Source: Kitasatospora kifunensis
GTDB lineage: Bacteria > Actinomycetota > Actinomycetes > Streptomycetales > Streptomycetaceae
Length of the DNA stretch: 64,000 nt
Assembly (NCBI RefSeq): GCF_014203855.1
Contig: NZ_JACHJV010000001.1
Coordinates: 496,001-560,000, forward strand
Direction: 5' to 3'
Both the position numbers and the translations under genes were made by a program. Shown here piece by piece: positions 36,038 through 45,800 of the stretch. Every line of letters begins with the position of its first letter. The stretch's first letter is position 1. The notes beneath the pieces are model-generated. The model did no database searches. It had not been told where the DNA came from and was given only the letters and a program-made list of their open reading frames with translations.

Positions 36038-36868
36038 TCAGCCGTCCAGGCTCAGCACCATGGTGGGCCGCTCGATCTCGTGGTCGGCGCGCAGCGGGCG
36101 CACCGCCGTGCCGATCGCGAAGAACTCGGTGGTGTGCCCGCCCCAGCGGTGGTTGTGGGCGTTCAACTGGACGCCGACGATGCCCTCCGCGTGCAGCTCC
36201 TCCGCCTCCGCCTGCATGCGCGCCATCGCCAACTCGCGCGCGTCGTAGAGCGCCTGGGTGTACTGCTCGATCTCCACGTTCTTGCCCATGTTGGAGAAGA
36301 CCGAGCCGAGCTTCTGATGCGCGATGTGGTAGACGCAGGTGCCCATGGTCATGCCGAGCGGCGCGTAGCCGGCCCGGATCAGCGTCCAGAAGTCCTGGCC
36401 CGACAGGTCCGAAGTGAAGGGCTGGCCCTTGTTGTTGCGCCAGCTGGTGCCGCCGGGCGCCGGGTGGTCCGCCTTGACGGCGGTGCCGATCGCGATGAAC
36501 TCGGCGACGTCGGTGCCGAACTCGCGGGCCTCCACGGTCAGTCGGACGCCGACGATGCCGTCCGCGCCCAGCGCTGCGGCCTCGGCCTCCATCCGGGTCA
36601 TCGCCAACTCGCGGGCGTGGTACATCGCCTGGCTGAGCGTCTCCAGCTCCTGGTTCTTGCCCCAGCGCCCGAGCTGGATGCCGACGTGGTAGATCGAGCT
36701 GCCCAGAACCAGGCCGATCGGCTGGAACCCGGCCTCGCGAACCAGCAGGAACTCGTTGACCGAGAGGTCGCTGGTGAAGATGGAGCCGGGCTTGCCGGGC
36801 TCCAACTCGGCCAGCCGCCGCATCGCGTCGGCGGGCACACCCTGCGCGGTGGGATCGAAGGTGCTCAT
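36038..36868 (-). CDS. Tandem YbjQ-like (heavy-metal-binding-domain type) protein
   Basis: Protein of 276 aa built of two similar halves. Each carries SIFTSDLSVNEF / PFTSDLSGQDF, a central YHARELAMTRMEAEA / YDARELAMARMQAEA helix, and GADGIVGVRLTVEAREFG / HAEGIVGVQLNAHNHRWG leading to FIAIGTAV / FFAIGTAV. This is the YbjQ/PF01906 pattern, usually a pentameric assembly. The heavy-metal label is inherited and weakly supported. It lies between a paralogue and the 143-aa gene. Confidence 0.8.
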   Translation of the reverse strand: MSTFDPTAQGVPADAMRRLAELEPGKPGSIFTSDLSVNEFLLVREAGFQPIGLVLGSSIYHVGIQLGRWGKNQELETLSQAMYHARELAMTRMEAEAAALGADGIVGVRLTVEAREFGTDVAEFIAIGTAVKADHPAPGGTSWRNNKGQPFTSDLSGQDFWTLIRAGYAPLGMTMGTCVYHIAHQKLGSVFSNMGKNVEIEQYTQALYDARELAMARMQAEAEELHAEGIVGVQLNAHNHRWGGHTTEFFAIGTAVRPLRADHEIERPTMVLSLDG

Positions 36869-36965
36869 CTGGGCTGTCTCCCCTGACTGTGCTGATGACT
36901 GTGCTGAGTGGTGTGGTGCACGGAGCTTTGAGGTGCGGAGCGTGGTGGGAAGCTGTGGTGGGAAG

Positions 36966-37913
36966 TTAGCGGCGCGCGGCCTGGGCGAGGCGGCGGCGCA
37001 GCCGGTCGCCGCTGTTGTTCAGCGGCATGACCGTGAGCGTGCGCGGCTCGGCCGGCTTGGCGGCGAAGCGGGCGATCGCGGTGCCGATCAGGGTGCTCTC
37101 CGCGATGTGGTCCGTCTGCTCGCTGTTCTGGGAGCTGCCCAGGCAGCGCTCCTCCCAGACCGAGAGGTCGCTGTCGGCCAGGATCACTCCGTCACCGCCG
37201 TGCTGCGCGCCCTGGCGGTGCAGCTGCGCGCGGGCGTCGGCCCGGACCAGGTGGACCAGGGCGGTCCAGCCGTCCATCTCCTGGTTGCCCCACGAGTAGG
37301 TCTGCTGCCGGGTCCGGTAGTCGTCGTGGCGCACCCCGACCGACATCCCGACCAGCAGGTCCACCGGGACCCAGCCCGCGGTGATCAGTTTGGCGAAGCC
37401 CTGCCCGTCCAGGTGCGAGGTGAACGGGCGGCGCGGTCGCACCGAGCCGGTGGCCCGCACCGCGGTGCCGATCACCTTGAACTCCAGGCAGTCCGGCGCC
37501 GCCGGAAACGGAGCCATCGTGAGCTGCGCCGCGACCACGCCGTCGCCGCCCAGGGCCGCGCACTCCGCGGTCATCCGGCCCAGCGCGGCGCCCCGCGCCG
37601 AGTCCATCACCTGCACCAGCGCGGCGGAGGGCCCGCCGTTGCCGGACAGGATGACACCGCCCGGTCCGTACACGCTCCGCGCCCAGCCCCTGCCGACGTA
37701 GCCGCAGGTGTGGTAACCCCAGTACTGGCCGCTGCGGGCGACGTGGTAGACCGCCGATCCCATCACCTGGCCGACCGGTTCGAACCCGACCGACCTGATC
37801 GCGGCGAACTCGCCGGTCGACAGCGCCGACGACCACGTCCCACTGGCCCGCCCTTCGGCGACCCGTGCCGCGGCGGTGGGTGGCAGCCCCGCTCCGCTCC
37901 ACGACTCCGTCAT
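36966..37913 (-). CDS. Divergent YbjQ-like two-domain protein
   Basis: Protein of 315 aa, paralogous to the next gene downstream. It has SALSTGEFAAIRSVGFEPVGQVMGSAVYHVA, RGAALGRMTAECAALGGDGVVAAQLTM, FKVIGTAVRATG, then a second unit with PFTSHLDGQGFAKLITAGW, LADSDLSVWE, and STLIGTAIARF (quoted in parts). The second half is more diverged and contains a long YSWGNQEMDG insertion. ATG 37913. It is probably first in the operon of three. Confidence 0.75.
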   Translation of the reverse strand: MTESWSGAGLPPTAAARVAEGRASGTWSSALSTGEFAAIRSVGFEPVGQVMGSAVYHVARSGQYWGYHTCGYVGRGWARSVYGPGGVILSGNGGPSAALVQVMDSARGAALGRMTAECAALGGDGVVAAQLTMAPFPAAPDCLEFKVIGTAVRATGSVRPRRPFTSHLDGQGFAKLITAGWVPVDLLVGMSVGVRHDDYRTRQQTYSWGNQEMDGWTALVHLVRADARAQLHRQGAQHGGDGVILADSDLSVWEERCLGSSQNSEQTDHIAESTLIGTAIARFAAKPAEPRTLTVMPLNNSGDRLRRRLAQAARR

Positions 37914-38277
37914 GCGTTCACACCCGTTCTGTCCAGCCGGTGCGGCCGTTCGATCGAAGGCCCCCGGTGAGGTCCGACAAGGCACCTTATGCGGAAGATC
38001 CGGCCAGGCCGCACGGAGGTCACCGAGCTGATGCCGGATGGGTGAGAAATCGATGCCGACCGCCTGGGCGATCGGTCAGCTGTTCCAGGTACGAGCCGGC
38101 GCTGCGGCCGAGCCCTTGGTAGATCAACGTGCCGCCTGACCTGCGAGGTTCAGCCTGGTGGGCGGCTGGACAGAACGGCAGATCAGATGATCATCTACAT
38201 CTCGATCGCACATTTCGATCACCGATTCGACCGTGGTGGACCCTGTCCCACGGCACGTTTTTAACGGGAGCTTGACA
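37914..38277. promoter_or_regulatory. Divergent intergenic region with palindrome AGATGATCATCT
   Basis: Perfect 12-bp palindrome at 38185-38196, followed by CGATCGCACATTTCGATCACCGATTCGA, a run of CGAT-type half sites. These lie about 80 nt before the secreted amidase gene. No coding sequence is evident in the 364 bp; promoters for both flanking units must be here. Confidence 0.4.
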
Positions 38278-39084
38278 GTGCAGCATGCAATCCGTCGACG
38301 TATCGCCGGCGCGGCTCTGATCATGGGCCTGGTCGGCGCCGGGGCCCCGGCACTCGCCGGCCCCGCCTTCGCCGACGCGCCCGCCACGGGCAGCACGACC
38401 ACCACCCAGGGGTCCACCGACCTGCCCTCGTTCAGCGACCTGCTGCGCGGCATCACGGTCGACTACGCCGAGGCCCACTGGAACTGGACCGCCTGGAACG
38501 ACAGCACCCCGGTCGCGTTCGGCGCCGACCAGGACAACTACCAGTGCGCCGAGTTCGTCGCCCGCTCCCTCGCGGCGGCCGGCCTGGTCCCCGGCCTGGG
38601 CCCGGACGACCCGCAGGACTCCTACTTCCACTACACCGCGCCCAACGGCAAGACGTACGACCTGCTGCTGATCACCGACCTGCCGCAGTACCACAACCTG
38701 TACGACTACCTGATGGACAGCGGCCTGGGCACCGACGTCGGCGACCACCCCGAGCAGGCCCGCCCCGGCGACGTCGTCGTCACCTACGCCGGCCCCGGCG
38801 GCGCCAAGACCCACACCGGCCTGGTCGCCACCGCCGCCGACGGGACGTCAGAGGCCACCGTGGACGCGCACAACCGCGCCCGCAACCACTACGGCTACCA
38901 CTTCTACGCCCCCTCGCACCTGATCCGGATCGAGCCCCTCGGGCTGCTGACCGGCTTCGGCGCCACCACCGACCTCGCCGTCACCCCGGCCGCCCCGAAG
39001 TCCCTGATGGCTGCCCCGAAGGCGGCCCCCAAGTCCACGGCCCCGCTGCTCACCCGCCACGACCCGGCGGGCCCGCAGGTCTGA
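38278..39084 (+). CDS. Secreted amidase-domain protein (putative Amidase_6 / CHAP-like)
   Basis: Exported 268-aa protein. Signal peptide VQHAIRRRIAGAALIMGLVG with Ala-rich cleavage region AGPAFADAPA. The mature domain resembles the putative amidase domain: VDYAEAHWNWTAWNDSTPVAFG, the candidate nucleophile Cys in NYQCAEFVARSLAAAGLVPG, the His in AKTHTGLVATA, and DAHNRARNHYGYHFY. Likely a cell-wall or peptide amidase. A Lys/Ala/Pro-rich tail follows (APKSLMAAPKAAPKS). GTG 38278 has GGGAG 8 nt upstream; the ATG in the long frame at 38233 is less likely. Confidence 0.78.
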   Translation: MQHAIRRRIAGAALIMGLVGAGAPALAGPAFADAPATGSTTTTQGSTDLPSFSDLLRGITVDYAEAHWNWTAWNDSTPVAFGADQDNYQCAEFVARSLAAAGLVPGLGPDDPQDSYFHYTAPNGKTYDLLLITDLPQYHNLYDYLMDSGLGTDVGDHPEQARPGDVVVTYAGPGGAKTHTGLVATAADGTSEATVDAHNRARNHYGYHFYAPSHLIRIEPLGLLTGFGATTDLAVTPAAPKSLMAAPKAAPKSTAPLLTRHDPAGPQV

Positions 39085-39097
39085 TCGGCCGATCATC

Positions 39098-39131
39098 TGA
39101 AGGCTCGCACCGCGCGCGGTGCGAGCCTTCA
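39098..39131. terminator. 16-bp perfect hairpin, bidirectional
   Basis: Arms 39098-39113 and 39116-39131, between the secreted amidase gene and the convergent end of the lipid-synthase operon (stop at 39137). Confidence 0.85.
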
Positions 39132-39136
39132 GCGGC

Positions 39137-40279
39137 TCAGTCCCGGCGGGCGAGTAGGCGGTAGGCGTTGGACAGGCCCGCGCGGCCGGCGAAACGGGCG
39201 ATCAGCCGGTCGAGCAGGGTCGCTAGCAGCAGCACCGGGGCGCCGGCGACGAAGAGCGCGCCGCGCAGTGCACGCCGCAGCCGCCCCGGCGGCTCGCCCG
39301 GCAGCCACGGCGCGTCCTCACGCGGCGCGAAGGCGTCCAGCAGCAGCCAGCAGGCGGCCAGCAGATCGACCGGGTCGTGCGGCTCGCCGTGCTGCTCCAG
39401 CACCACGGTGAAGCCCAGTTCGCCGAGCCGGCGGCGCAGGTTGGCCACCGGCATCAGGTGCAGGTGCTGCGGCTGGAGCCAGGGCAGCCACCAGCGCCCC
39501 AGCAGGCGGGCGGAGCGGCACTGCGGGTCGGGTACGTCGATCAGCAGCAGCCCGCCGGGGCGCAGCGCCTGCCTGGCGGCGGCCAACTCCCTTGCCGGCT
39601 CAGTACTGTGCTCCAGGTAGTGGAACATGCTCAGCACGTCGTACTGCCCGGCCAGTTGGGGCGCCAGCTCGGGAAACGAGCCGCGGAAGCCGCGCCTCAG
39701 ACGGCCGTGCCGCTCGGCCAACTCCGCGCCCTCGCTGAGGTCCAGACCGTCGAACGAGGTGCCGGGGAAGAGCTCGCGGGCGCTCTCGCAGAAGTGCCCG
39801 TGCCCGGTGCCGACGTCCAGCCAGCGGCCCGGCGCGGCAGCGAACGGGAGCACCGAGCGCGCACGGTCGCGGTAGGCCGCGGTGCGGGTGCCGAAGACTC
39901 CGCCGAGCCGTTGTTCTCCCAGGCCGTCGTAGAAGTCGCGGTAGTAGAACTCCAGTCCCGGTCCGGTGAGTCGGGGGTTCTGGAAGACGTGCGCGCAGTC
40001 CTGGCACTCGTCCAGGACGAACACTCCCGGCTTGTGCTGCAACAGGTCGGTGGTGCGCAGCCGGTGGCGCAGGCGAAGTGAGCCGCACCACGGGCAGTCG
40101 GTTCGGCGCGGTTCGAAGAACCGGTCGGTGCCGTCGGCCAGTTCGGCCTGGTAGCCGGGCCGCAGGGCAGCGACCTGCCCGCTGCGGACGCTGCCGCGGC
40201 CCTTGCTGCGGCCCTTGCCGCGAACCGTCTGACGCGTGGCCGCCTCAGGGTCGTCCGGGCCGGCTTCGGTGGTGGTCAT
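39137..40279 (-). CDS. SAM-dependent class I methyltransferase, last gene of lipid-synthase operon
   Basis: Protein of 380 aa. A Lys/Arg/Gly-rich start is followed by a zinc-ribbon-like CPWCGSLRLRHR ... DECQDCAHVF. The methyltransferase fold then shows motif I WLDVGTGHGHFCESA, GLDLSEGAELA, SMFHYLEHSTEP, and LRPGGLLLIDVPDPQ. A C-terminal hydrophobic helix (LFVAGAPVLLLATLLDRLIA) suggests membrane association, fitting a lipid substrate. Zn-ribbon methyltransferases of this type often act on sugars or glycolipids. GGAGGAG precedes ATG 40279, which overlaps the glycosyltransferase stop as ATGA. Confidence 0.85.
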   Translation of the reverse strand: MTTTEAGPDDPEAATRQTVRGKGRSKGRGSVRSGQVAALRPGYQAELADGTDRFFEPRRTDCPWCGSLRLRHRLRTTDLLQHKPGVFVLDECQDCAHVFQNPRLTGPGLEFYYRDFYDGLGEQRLGGVFGTRTAAYRDRARSVLPFAAAPGRWLDVGTGHGHFCESARELFPGTSFDGLDLSEGAELAERHGRLRRGFRGSFPELAPQLAGQYDVLSMFHYLEHSTEPARELAAARQALRPGGLLLIDVPDPQCRSARLLGRWWLPWLQPQHLHLMPVANLRRRLGELGFTVVLEQHGEPHDPVDLLAACWLLLDAFAPREDAPWLPGEPPGRLRRALRGALFVAGAPVLLLATLLDRLIARFAGRAGLSNAYRLLARRD

Positions 40280-41526
40280 AAGGCACTCCTCCGGTCCGTC
40301 AGCTCTTCGAGGTGGCTCGCCGCGCGGGCCGCGCCGCCCGCCGCCCGGAACGAGGCACCGACGCGTCGGGCCCCGGCGCGGTGGGCGGGGTCGGTGAGAA
40401 CCGAGTCCAGCGCCTGGCCGAGACGGTCCACCCTGGTCCGGCCGAACCGCACCCGGACCCCGGCCCCGGCGGCCACCACCTGGGCGGCCACCACCGGCTG
40501 GTCGTCGCGGATCGGGGCGACGACCAGCGGCACGCCGTACCAGAGCGCCTCGCAGACCGTGTTGTGGCCGGCGTGGCAGACCACAGCCGCGGCGCGTTTG
40601 AGCAGGTGCAGTTGTGGGATGGCGGGGCTCACCAGGATGTCGGGGGCCAGGGCGGGGCCGGCGATCCTGAGGCCGCCGTCGCGCAGGCCCCTGGGGCCGC
40701 TCCCGCGGACGCCGTCGAGGACGCCACCGGGGTCGACGATCACCGCCTGAAGACTCTCGGAGCGCTCTCGCAAGGCTTCTTGACAGACAGTCAGAAACTC
40801 GACGCCCGCGTCGGTGTTGGCCGTACCGAGGGTGACCAGGACCAGAGCGCGCTCCGGGTCCAGCCACTCCCAGGGGAACGACGGCTCGGTCGGGCGAGCC
40901 GTCAGTGCCGGGCCGACGAACCGGATCGGTCCGGCCGGCCCGGCGATCGGCCCGGTCAGCTCCAGGGTGGTGAAGGCGAGGATCAGGTGCGGGGAGAAGC
41001 GCGGGTCGCCGCTGCCCGCCGGGTCGCCCAGGCGCGAGCGCAGCTCGGTGAGCAGGCCGGAGATCCAGGCGTCCACCAGTGGCATGCCTTCCAGCGCGCC
41101 GGTGAACTCCGCCGAGGTCGTCGCCGAGGTGGCCCACGGCAGGCCCAGGCGCTCGGCCACCAGCGCGCCGGCCACCGCCTGCTGGTCCACCACCAGGACG
41201 TCCGGGCGAAAGCGCTCCACCGCCGCCAGCACGCCCGGGGCCATCGCCTCGGCGAGCGGGACCAGGAAGTCCGCCCAGAGGAACTTCAGCGCCGCGGGTC
41301 CGCGAAGATCCGGTGGCCGCTGCACCGTACCGCCCGGGCCCGCCTCGGGGACGGCGCACGGGAAGACCTCGGCGTCCGGACCGGCGAGCCGGTGGACCAG
41401 CTCCGGCACGCCCGCCCAGGCGATCACGTGGCCGCGCGCGGCCAGTTCGGCCGCGACGCCGACGGCCGGGTTCACATGGCCGACCAGCGGGGGGACGACG
41501 AACAGGAACCGGGCCACGGTCACCAC
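40276..41526 (-). CDS. MGT/UGT-type glycosyltransferase
   Basis: GT-B glycosyltransferase of 416 aa, GT1 family, probably moving an NDP-activated sugar to the lipid or polyketide hydroxyl. N-terminal acceptor domain: FLFVVPPLVGHVNPAVGVAAEL and VDQQAVAGALVAERLGLPW. C-terminal donor domain: LVLVTLGTANTD, APDILVSPAIPQLHLL, and the signature AVVCHAGHNTVCEALWYGVPLVVAPIRDDQP (in parts), where a His/Gly motif binds the diphosphate. The GTG start overlaps the hydrolase stop. Confidence 0.9.
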   Translation of the reverse strand: MVTVARFLFVVPPLVGHVNPAVGVAAELAARGHVIAWAGVPELVHRLAGPDAEVFPCAVPEAGPGGTVQRPPDLRGPAALKFLWADFLVPLAEAMAPGVLAAVERFRPDVLVVDQQAVAGALVAERLGLPWATSATTSAEFTGALEGMPLVDAWISGLLTELRSRLGDPAGSGDPRFSPHLILAFTTLELTGPIAGPAGPIRFVGPALTARPTEPSFPWEWLDPERALVLVTLGTANTDAGVEFLTVCQEALRERSESLQAVIVDPGGVLDGVRGSGPRGLRDGGLRIAGPALAPDILVSPAIPQLHLLKRAAAVVCHAGHNTVCEALWYGVPLVVAPIRDDQPVVAAQVVAAGAGVRVRFGRTRVDRLGQALDSVLTDPAHRAGARRVGASFRAAGGAARAASHLEELTDRRSAL

Positions 41527-42566
41527 AGACTCCGCTCGGCAGGCGCGGGCAACTCGGCACGGGCGGGCAGCTCGGCACGGACGGACAACTCGGTCCGGGC
41601 GGGCAGCTCGGTCCGGGCAGGCACCGCATCGCGGGCGGGCAGTGCGTCACCGAGCAGTGCCTTGCCGAGCCGGGCGCCGCCGAGCCGGCCCGCACCGCGC
41701 AGGCCTCCACCACGCAGCTCAGGACCATGCAGCTCAAGACCGCGCAGCTCAGGGCCGTACCGGTCGGGACCGCGCAGCTCCACGCCCTGCTCCCGCAGCC
41801 AGCCGAGGGCGAGTTGGCGCACCACGTCCGGGGCCTCCACCAGCACGGAGTGGTCCTGCCCGGGGACGAACACGCTCCGGCAGTCGGCCAGCAGCACCTC
41901 CAACCAGGCCGCCTGGGTGGCCAGGTCCGACTCCGTCCCGTAGACCGCCAGCACCGGGCAGCGGATCGCGCGCAGCTGAGCCTGCGTCGGCAGGCGGCTG
42001 ACCGGGATGTCCCGGGCCAGTGAGGTGGCGGCCAGCAGCGCGCCGGCCGAGCGGGCCAGCCTGGCGGTGTGCGTACCGTGCCGCCGGGCGACCCAGGCCA
42101 GCGTCTCCTCCTCCCCCAGGTGCCGCTCGGCCTGCCGCAGGATGCCGTCCAGCTTGACGGCCCAGGCCCGGGAGGCCGGCTCGGACTCGATGGCCAGGAC
42201 GCCGGCGACCTGCTCCGGGCGCCTGGCCGCGAATCCGAACGCCACCGTGCCGCCGAAGGAGTTGCCGAGCAGCTGGACCGGGCCGGCCGGCTGCAGCCGG
42301 TCCAGCAGGAGCTCCAGATCGTCGACGAAGTGCTCCAGGCGGTAGTCGGTCGGCGGCCGCTCGCTCCGGCCGTGGCCGCGCTGGTCGTACATCAGCACCT
42401 CCACCCCGGCGGCGGCGAGCGCGGGGGCCAGGGTGAAGTAGTAGCTGGCCAGGCTGTCGGTGAGCAGCCCGTGCAGCAGCACGGCGGTCGCGGCGGGCGG
42501 GCGGCCGTCCTGCGGGCCGAGCCGCTGCACGTGGCAGCGGAGCCCGTCGAGTTCGAGGAAGGCCAT
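41520..42566 (-). CDS. Alpha/beta hydrolase with repetitive C-terminal tail
   Basis: Hydrolase of 348 aa. The core (residues about 1-255) shows the oxyanion HGLLTDS, DQRGHGRSERPP, nucleophile elbow LLGNSFGGTVAFG (Ser), and the His in PGQDHSVLVEAP. It could release the chain as a thioesterase or act on a tailored ester. The last 90 or so residues are low-complexity: ELRGPDRYGPELRG-type units and then four PARTEL-like hexapeptides, not part of the fold. ATG 42566 starts 1 nt after the ACP stop, with GGAG upstream. Confidence 0.82.
   Translation of the reverse strand: MAFLELDGLRCHVQRLGPQDGRPPAATAVLLHGLLTDSLASYYFTLAPALAAAGVEVLMYDQRGHGRSERPPTDYRLEHFVDDLELLLDRLQPAGPVQLLGNSFGGTVAFGFAARRPEQVAGVLAIESEPASRAWAVKLDGILRQAERHLGEEETLAWVARRHGTHTARLARSAGALLAATSLARDIPVSRLPTQAQLRAIRCPVLAVYGTESDLATQAAWLEVLLADCRSVFVPGQDHSVLVEAPDVVRQLALGWLREQGVELRGPDRYGPELRGLELHGPELRGGGLRGAGRLGGARLGKALLGDALPARDAVPARTELPARTELSVRAELPARAELPAPAERSLW
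41546..41617. repeat. 18-bp x 4 minisatellite in hydrolase 3' end
   Basis: Four tandem 18-bp units of the type CGGGCAGCTCGGTCCGGG encode PARTEL/SVRAEL/PARAEL hexapeptides in the hydrolase tail. In-frame expansion or contraction is expected. Confidence 0.75.
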
Positions 42567-42567
42567 G

Positions 42568-42894
42568 TCAGCTCCGCTCGGCGGGCTGCAGCCGCGCCAC
42601 CACATGGCGGACCAGTCGGCCGACCGTCAGGCCGATGATCTCGTCCAGATCCATGCCCGCGATGAACTCGGCGAAGTTGATCCGGTCGCCCCAGCGCTCC
42701 TGGAGCTCCCCGGCCAGGGTGACCAGGTCGATGCTCTCCAGTTCCAGGTCCTCGGTGAACCGGGACTCCATGGTGACCTCGGCGTCGTCCAGGCCGTAAT
42801 CCGCCAGTACGGTGGCCAGCATGGCGGTGATCTCGGTGAGGACCTCCTGCTCGGTGGGCGGGTGCAGGTACGCGGTCGGCTCGCTGATGGTCAC
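42568..42894 (-). CDS. Discrete acyl carrier protein
   Basis: Carrier protein of 108 aa. The 4'-phosphopantetheine Ser lies in DLELESIDLVTLAGELQERWG, preceded by FTED as in many PKS carriers. It is followed by INFAEFIAGMDLDEIIGLTVGRL. The GTG start overlaps the stop of the second synthase as GTGA. It complements the single ACP inside the large synthase and can be loaded by the PPTase domain encoded just upstream. Confidence 0.9.
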   Translation of the reverse strand: MTISEPTAYLHPPTEQEVLTEITAMLATVLADYGLDDAEVTMESRFTEDLELESIDLVTLAGELQERWGDRINFAEFIAGMDLDEIIGLTVGRLVRHVVARLQPAERS

Positions 42895-45800
42895 TTCGGT
42901 GCTGTCCTCTCGTCGCTCTCGTGGCTGTTGTCGCTCTCGTCGCCGGCCTGGCCGGCTTGGCCGGCTTCCGCCGGGGTCCAGGCGACCACGTAGGTGCGCT
43001 GCGGCAGGCCCGGTGGGCTGCTGAGCTGGGTGCACCGCAGGTGGTGGGTACGGGGTCCGGCCGGCCGACCCGGGCCGGCCGGGCCGCCGGCCACGACCGT
43101 CAGGGCCGACGGCTCGGCCGCCACCACCGCGAACTCGCGTGGCCTGCCCCGCAATCCGGTTCCCTCACTCTTGGCCGCCGCCTCCTTCGCCGCCCAGAAC
43201 CGGGTGAACCAGAGCATCTCGGAGCCCCCGTAGCTCATCTGGCATTCCGTCAGCAGACGGATTTCAGCCGGTCCGAGCGCGACCGACAGGGTCTCGGCCG
43301 GGCGCTCGACGACCTCCTCCAGATCGATGCCGACACCGGGCCAACCACCCGGGCGCGACGGCCGGACGATGGCGACCGCCGCCTCGCCCCGGTGGGCGAG
43401 CGACACCTCCAGCGCCGGGAGCAGCCGGCCGTGCACCCCGAACACCCGTGGCCGGCCCGACTCTTCGTTGCGGACCTCGATCTCGGCGGGGAACACTCCG
43501 CTCTCGCCCTGTGCCCAGAGCCAGCGCCGCACCGCGTCCTTAGCCGCGATCCGCCCCAGCAGCCACGGCCGCCGAGCGCGCGGCGACTGCTGCTCGTAGC
43601 GGGCCCGCTCGACGGCGCCCAGATGGTTGCGCATGATCAGGTCGCGGGAGGCGAGGTCGGGCCAGCGCTCGTGCAGCAGCACCCAACCACCGGGCTGCGG
43701 GGTGGAGATGGTGTGACGATCGGCGAATCGCTCGACCGGGCGGGTGTCGGGATGGCTGTCGAAGCGGCGGTCCTGCCAGCCGCGCACCTCGGCCCAGACC
43801 GCGCCGCCGACGAGTAGCTGCACCTCGGCCTCGAGAGTGGCGTCGGTGAGGTCCGAGATCCGGATGTGGCAGTGGAGTTCGGTGCCGGGCGGTACCGGCG
43901 GCCCGTAGAAACGCAACTGCCGGATGCCGACCGGGAAGACGACGCTGCGCTCGGTGCGGGTGGCCATGATCCAGTAACCGAGCAGCTGGCCCACGTTGTC
44001 CAGCAGCGCGCCGGGCGCGGCCGGCGCGCTGATCACACCCCGCACATGTGCCGGTCCGAGCGCCGTCAGCTCGGTCAGGCCCTGGAACGCCGGACCGTGG
44101 AACATCCAACGCTCCGCGTAGAGGCCTGCGGCGGTCAGCTCCGGCACCCGCTCGTTCGAGGCATCAACCTGCCAGGGGGTGGGCGGCTTGGCATGACGCT
44201 CGGTCAGTTCCACGACTCCCCTGGCGAATCCGCCGAAGTCAGCGGCGAGTCGACCGGGCTCCGTCTCCTGGAGGGTGATCTCGACCTCCAGCGGCGTGGC
44301 GGCCGGGACCCACTGCCCGAAGCGCAGATCCCTTACCCCGGAGGCCACTTGACCGGGCCGCGCTCGTTCGGCGGCGTCCATCAGGTGCTGGACGATCGTC
44401 GTGGCCGGCACCACCGGCCAACGGTCCACCGGGTCTGGCCAACCGGGGCGCTGGCGGAAGAAGCAGTGGTCGAGCAGGTAGGGCATGGCGTCCAGTGAGA
44501 TCTGCAGCTTGCTGGATCGGCCTGCCGAGCGGGGGCGAGCCGGCACCGTTCGCATCGCCGACTGCCGGGCCGCGCCGATCAGTTCCGCCGCCGTCCGCTC
44601 GGTGTCGCGCAGCAGTGCGTCCAGTTCGGCGGCGATCGGGTCGTGGTCGGCCAGCGAGGCGAGACTCGGTGTGCGCTGAGCGCGTGGTGCTTCCGGCGCA
44701 GGACGGCGGGCCGTGACCGTACCCGACGCCAGGTCCGCGCGGAGCTCGCCGAGGGCCGCCGGGTCCAGCGAGACGAGCGCGCCGCCGAGGTCCAACGGCA
44801 CTGCCGGATGCGTACGTTGTCGCGCCGCCCGGTTGGTGGCCGCAGGGCGCAGGGCGGCCGCGTCCGGTTCGGCACCGTCCACCCACAGGGCCGCTGCCAC
44901 CCGGCGCAGTTGCGCCAGCCCGTCGCGGTGCGGGGAGTTCGCCGCTACCGCCAGATGCGCCCGCTCGCCCAGCGTGTCACTCACCAGCGAGGCCAGTTGC
45001 CCGGTCCCCACCTGGACGAACGCCCGGAAGCCCGCCGCGTACATGGCCTCGACCAGTGGCCGGAACCGTACCGGCTCCAGCAGGTGCCGGATGAACAGCG
45101 CACGCACCGCCGCCTCCTCCGACGGGAACGGCGCGGCCGTCGTCCCGGACCAGATCGGCACGCTGGGCCGGTGCAGCTCGAAGCGCTCGGCGGCCGCTCG
45201 GATCGGGCCGAGATAGGGGGCCAACATCGGGGTGTGGAAGCCGGATTGGAAGGGCAGCAACTGGCCGAGCACGCCACGGGCGCGGAACCAGTGGACCAGC
45301 TGCGTGACCGGTTGCCGTGGGCCGCAGACGATCGACTGCTGCGGCGCGTTGTCGTGGGAGAGGACGACCTCGGACATCCCCTCGACCGTCGCCAGCGCGT
45401 CGAGCACCCGGTCGGCGCAGGCCCCGAGCGCGGCGAAGGCCAACCCGGGGACGCGCAGCGAGTCCGGGTCGAAGGACTCCAGGAAGGCGTCCACCGAGGC
45501 TCCGGCGTACACCCCGCCCGCGATCATGGCGGTCCACTCGCCGACGCTGTGCCCGGCCAGGCCGTCGGGGTGCACACCGATGCGGCGCAGCGCCGCATCG
45601 AGCAGGCGTCCGACCGCCACCACGCCGACGCCGTGCCGTCCGATGTCACCGACCCGGGAGGCCGCCGCCGGGGCCGAGGTCGGAGCCGGGGCCCCTGGCG
45701 GGTTCGGGTCACCGTCGGTGAGCAGCGGACGCGGCAGGCCGAAGTGGTCGGCGACGTCGTCCACCCTCGGGGTGAACTCGCCCTCCAGGCCAGGGAAGAG

